Source: Oscillospiraceae bacterium (lineage in GTDB: Bacteria > Bacillota > Clostridia > Oscillospirales > Ruminococcaceae). Taken from it: a stretch of DNA of 16,189 nt. Of the stretch, positions 13,942 through 16,189 are shown one piece after another. The notes beneath the pieces are model-generated. The model saw only the letters and a program-made list of their open reading frames with translations. It had not been told where the DNA came from and ran no database searches. The stretch's first letter is position 1. Every line of letters starts with the position of its first letter. The stretch is from contig JAGBFZ010000365.1 of the NCBI GenBank assembly GCA_018110855.1, positions 1-16,189 of the forward strand. The letters are read 5' to 3'. The position numbers were made by a program, and so were the translations under genes.

Positions 13942-15021
13942 TCAGGAATTTTCCTCTTCAAACTTCTTCATGAAAGCTACGAGCTTTTCGCAGCCCTCGA
14001 TAGGCATTGCGTTGTAAACGGAGGCTCTCATGCCGCCCACGCTTCTGTGACCCTTGAGGTTGATAAATCCAGCCTTCTTAGCCTCGGAAACGAACTTGGC
14101 GTCAAGCTCCTCATTTCCTGTAACGAAGGGAATGTTCATGAGAGAACGGTCCCTGCCCTGAACAGTAGCCTTAAAGAGCTTTGAATTATCAAGGAAATCA
14201 TAGATAATAGCAGCCTTCTTCTCATTGTGAGCCTTCATAGCCTCAAGACCGCCCATTTCCTTGACCCACTCAAGAACGAGCTTGAGAATGTAAATGGAAT
14301 ATGTAGGAGGAGTGTTGTACATAGAGCCGTTGTCAGCGTGGATCTGATAGTTGAGCATGGTGGGAGTGATATCCTTGGCGTGACCTATCATATCCTCACG
14401 GATAATGACAACGGTAAGACCCGCAGGACCCATGTTCTTCTGAGCGCCTGCATAGATCATAGCGAACTTGCTTACGTCAACAGGCTCGGAAAGAATGCAG
14501 GAGGACATATCCGCAACCAGAGGAACGCTTACCTCGGGAAGCTCAGCCCACTTTGTGCCGTAAATGGTGTTGTTAAGGCAGATGTGGAAATAATCGGCAT
14601 CGGGTCTGCATTCATTCTTGTCGATCTGGGGAATGTAGGAGAAGGTCTTATCCTTGGAGGAAGCAACAGCCTTGGCGTCGCCGTAGCGGGAAGCCTCCTG
14701 ATAAGCCTTGTTAGCCCACTGACCTGTGATAACGAAATCAGCCTTGCCGCTGCCTGTCATAAGGTTCAGAGGTATCATAGCGAACTGAGTTGAAGCGCCG
14801 CCCTGGAGGAAAAGCACCTTGTAATTATCGGGTATAGACATGATCTCTCTCAGGAGAGCCTCAGTCTCGTCAATAATTGCCTGATACTCCTTGGAACGGT
14901 GGGACATCTCCATAACGGATTCGCCTGTGCCCTTATAATCGAGCATCTCCGCAGCTGCGGTTTCGAGAACCTTTTCGGGCAGCATAGCGGGACCTGCCGA
15001 AAAATTATAAACTCTTGACAT
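13942..15021 (-). CDS. serC: Phosphoserine aminotransferase
   Basis: SerC transfers an amino group from glutamate to 3-phosphohydroxypyruvate, giving phosphoserine; it is a PLP enzyme of the class V aminotransferase fold. The 359-residue length is normal. Family marks include the N-terminal YNFSAGPAMLP, MSHRSKEY with His41 and Arg42 for substrate phosphate, LFLQGGASTQF for cofactor phosphate, and AGAQKNMGPAG with Lys195 as the PLP Schiff-base lysine. The ATG at 15021 has GAAAGGAAG about 7 nt upstream. It is the first gene of the operon with serA. Phosphoserine phosphatase (serB) is not in the window. Its amino donor glutamate is the product of GltBD encoded nearby, but the two operons are separately transcribed. 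Confidence 0.97.
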   Translation of the reverse strand: MSRVYNFSAGPAMLPEKVLETAAAEMLDYKGTGESVMEMSHRSKEYQAIIDETEALLREIMSIPDNYKVLFLQGGASTQFAMIPLNLMTGSGKADFVITGQWANKAYQEASRYGDAKAVASSKDKTFSYIPQIDKNECRPDADYFHICLNNTIYGTKWAELPEVSVPLVADMSSCILSEPVDVSKFAMIYAGAQKNMGPAGLTVVIIREDMIGHAKDITPTMLNYQIHADNGSMYNTPPTYSIYILKLVLEWVKEMGGLEAMKAHNEKKAAIIYDFLDNSKLFKATVQGRDRSLMNIPFVTGNEELDAKFVSEAKKAGFINLKGHRSVGGMRASVYNAMPIEGCEKLVAFMKKFEEENS

Positions 15022-15103
15022 GGTATATCTTCCTTTCTATAAAAAAGCGTTGTTCCTCTGCATTGCAGAGAAGCAGAAATTATAGTAACCGATACTAATC
15101 TTT

Positions 15104-15132
15104 ATTATATCACTACACGACCGAAAAGTCAA
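15104..15132 (-). promoter_or_regulatory. Sigma-A promoter of serC-serA
   Basis: On the minus strand TTGACT (15132-15127), a 17-bp spacer and TATAAT (15109-15104) are present. The leader of about 75 nt contains the near-palindrome CTCTGC/GCAGAG (15056-15070, loop ATT), which could fold but is not a recognised riboswitch or T-box. Confidence 0.87.
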
Positions 15133-15188
15133 GGCTTATTTTGGCAATTTAACGCAGTGCAACAAAGCAGATATTATTCCTGTTATAC

Positions 15189-15224
15189 AAAAACGCTCCC
15201 TGTCCATAAAACGAACAGGGAGCG
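15189..15224 (-). terminator. Intrinsic terminator of clpP
   Basis: CGCTCCCTGT (15194-15203) and ACAGGGAGCG (15215-15224) form a 10-bp stem with an 11-nt loop. On the minus strand it is followed by five T (15193-15189). It lies 14 bp beyond the clpP stop codon. Confidence 0.93.
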
Positions 15225-15238
15225 GAAAAATTATCATA

Positions 15239-15829
15239 TCATGACATCTGCCTTGTAATTATCCTGTCAGCCAGACCGTAGCTTACCGCTTCCTCGGCTG
15301 TAAAGAAGTTATCACGCTCGCAGTCTCTGTGGATAACGTCAAAGGGCTGACCTGTAGCCTCGGAAAGAAGCTGTTCAATAGTCTCACGGGTCTTGACCAG
15401 CTTCTCGGCATGGATACGGATATCCGTGCACTGCCCCGACAGACCGCCGCTTATCAGGGGCTGATGTATCATGACCTCGCTGTGAGGGAGAATGAACCGC
15501 TTGCCCTTTGCGCCCGATGCAAGCAGCACAGAGCCCATGGAAGCCGCCATGCCCGTGCAGACGGTGGAAATATCTGGAGCAACATAGTTCATAACGTCCA
15601 TTATGGCAAGACCTGCCGTCACCGAGCCGCCGGGGGAATCGATATACATGGTGATATCCTTTTCGGGGCCCTTTGCGGCAAGATAAAGAAGCTGTGCCGT
15701 TACAAGGCTTGCCGCATCGCTTGTGACCTCGCCGTGCATGACGATTATGCGGTCCTCAAGGAGCCTTGAGTAAATATCATAGGAGCGCTCGCTGTTTCCC
15801 TTTTTTTCAATAACATATGGTGCGTACAT
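15239..15829 (-). CDS. clpP: ATP-dependent Clp protease proteolytic subunit, ClpP family
   Basis: ClpP forms the tetradecameric serine-protease chamber that works with ClpX/ClpC ATPases. The 196-residue length is normal. The catalytic triad is visible: Ser97 in GMAASMGS, His122 in VMIHQPL and Asp173 in CERDNFF. SPGGSV (65-70) and YGLADRI (184-190) are also typical. The handle region reads [19 protein letters not shown], which differs from the usual GGAQGQATDI of main ClpP proteins, so this may be a second, divergent paralogue. No clpX or tig lies beside it. AAAGGA is 9 nt before ATG 15829. A weak extended -10 (TGT-TATCAT, 15869-15861) may be its promoter; no -35 is evident. No CtsR or CIRCE heat-shock operator was recognised. 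Confidence 0.93.
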   Translation of the reverse strand: MYAPYVIEKKGNSERSYDIYSRLLEDRIIVMHGEVTSDAASLVTAQLLYLAAKGPEKDITMYIDSPGGSVTAGLAIMDVMNYVAPDISTVCTGMAASMGSVLLASGAKGKRFILPHSEVMIHQPLISGGLSGQCTDIRIHAEKLVKTRETIEQLLSEATGQPFDVIHRDCERDNFFTAEEAVSYGLADRIITRQMS

Positions 15830-15871
15830 TTTATCATATCCTTTCGCTGTTTGTATAAATATGATAACACA

Positions 15872-15919
15872 GTCTGAAAGAAGCTTTTCTGCAAAATTGA
15901 AGAAAAGCGCTGTCTGAAA
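15872..15919. repeat. Direct repeat and hairpin upstream of clpP
   Basis: GTCTGAAA occurs at 15872-15879 and again at 15912-15919, 40 bp apart. Between them GCTTTTCT (15883-15890) pairs with AGAAAAGC (15901-15908). The hairpin could be a weak terminator for the upstream nucleotidyltransferase gene or part of the clpP control region. The rest of 15920-15990 is A/T-rich with a minor dyad GATCA/TGATC (15956-15971). Confidence 0.4.
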
Positions 15920-15990
15920 ATATGCACAAACTCATATAAAATTATTTTAAGGGCAGATCAGCAGCATGATCGTTTTTACCGATAAGTGGT

Positions 15991-16189
15991 TCAAAATTGT
16001 GAGAAAGCCTGATCCTCAAAAAGATCTGCGGGATACTTTCCTGCGGAGACCATCTCAGCAAAAGCAGCTCTCACCTTCGGCAGATCGTCCATATAAGTCA
16101 TACCATACCATTTGTCCTTTGTGGGGAGGACCTTTACAGAGATATCACCATTTCGTATCAGTTCATCAAACGCTGAAGGAAGGGCATAT
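15991..16189 (-). CDS. Sugar nucleotidyltransferase-like protein, C-terminal 65 residues
   Basis: A minus-strand frame enters from the right edge and ends at TGA (15993-15991). It reads SAFDELIRNGDISVKVLPTK, then KDKWYGMTYMDDLP and VRAAFAEMVSAGKYPADLF. The order of hydrophobic strand, KDKWYG-TY-D-P and a final helix matches the C-terminus of NTP_transferase-type proteins common in gut Bacillota, which typically couple a nucleotide to a sugar phosphate. The catalytic N-terminus lies outside the window, so the substrate is unknown. The gene is truncated by the window edge, not broken. The stop codon is 161 bp before clpP on the same strand. Confidence 0.7.
   Translation of the reverse strand, partial: YALPSAFDELIRNGDISVKVLPTKDKWYGMTYMDDLPKVRAAFAEMVSAGKYPADLFEDQAFSQF

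Noticed and set aside
15830-15990. CtsR or CIRCE heat-shock operator upstream of clpP
   Set aside because: Neither the GGTCAAA-type repeat nor TTAGCACTC-N9-GAGTGCTAA is present.

Overview
The window looks like the chromosome of a gut-type Bacillota, most likely Ruminococcus or a close Oscillospiraceae relative. The evidence is Gram-positive gene content (an L,D-transpeptidase, a VanY-type lipoprotein, GltB/GltD), strong purine-rich ribosome binding sites, compact intrinsic terminators, and sigma-A promoters that mostly carry a 17-bp spacer. The genus is an inference from general resemblance; no search was run. No phage, insertion sequence, CRISPR array, rRNA or tRNA was seen.

Layout, left to right. 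(1) Bases 1-85 are an exact inverted copy of bases 140-224. They cut short an argG gene on the minus strand and are probably a fold-back artefact at a sequence end. (2) A membrane-anchored L,D-transpeptidase lies on the minus strand (860-2386) with its own promoter and terminator. (3) The roughly 500-bp gap at 2387-2917 is not empty. It holds a 34-codon hydrophobic peptide gene on the minus strand and, facing it, a promoter and terminator for a small RNA of about 120 nt. The two share one terminator hairpin, which is the layout of a type I toxin-antitoxin module. The toxin Shine-Dalgarno lies in a predicted hairpin, and the small RNA carries a short stretch able to pair with it. (4) A two-gene plus-strand operon encodes an unknown coiled-coil/single-pass membrane protein and a lipoprotein D,D-carboxypeptidase (2918-5042). 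(5) The glutamate synthase operon gltB-gltD (5344-11531) has a clear promoter. A palindromic repeat element sits between the two genes, and a consensus promoter points antisense into the end of gltD. (6) A YihX-like HAD phosphatase (plus) converges on a minus-strand operon serC-serA-small membrane protein, and they share a 16-bp terminator stem. (7) A stand-alone ClpP peptidase and the last 65 codons of a sugar-nucleotidyltransferase-like protein, both minus strand, complete the window.

Functionally, most genes are housekeeping: nitrogen assimilation (gltBD), arginine synthesis (argG), the serine/PLP branch (serC, serA), wall remodelling (L,D-transpeptidase, D,D-carboxypeptidase) and proteolysis (clpP). 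The most interesting material is intergenic: the toxin/antisense-RNA locus, the gltB-gltD palindromic element, paired palindromes upstream of argG, and the antisense promoter at gltD.
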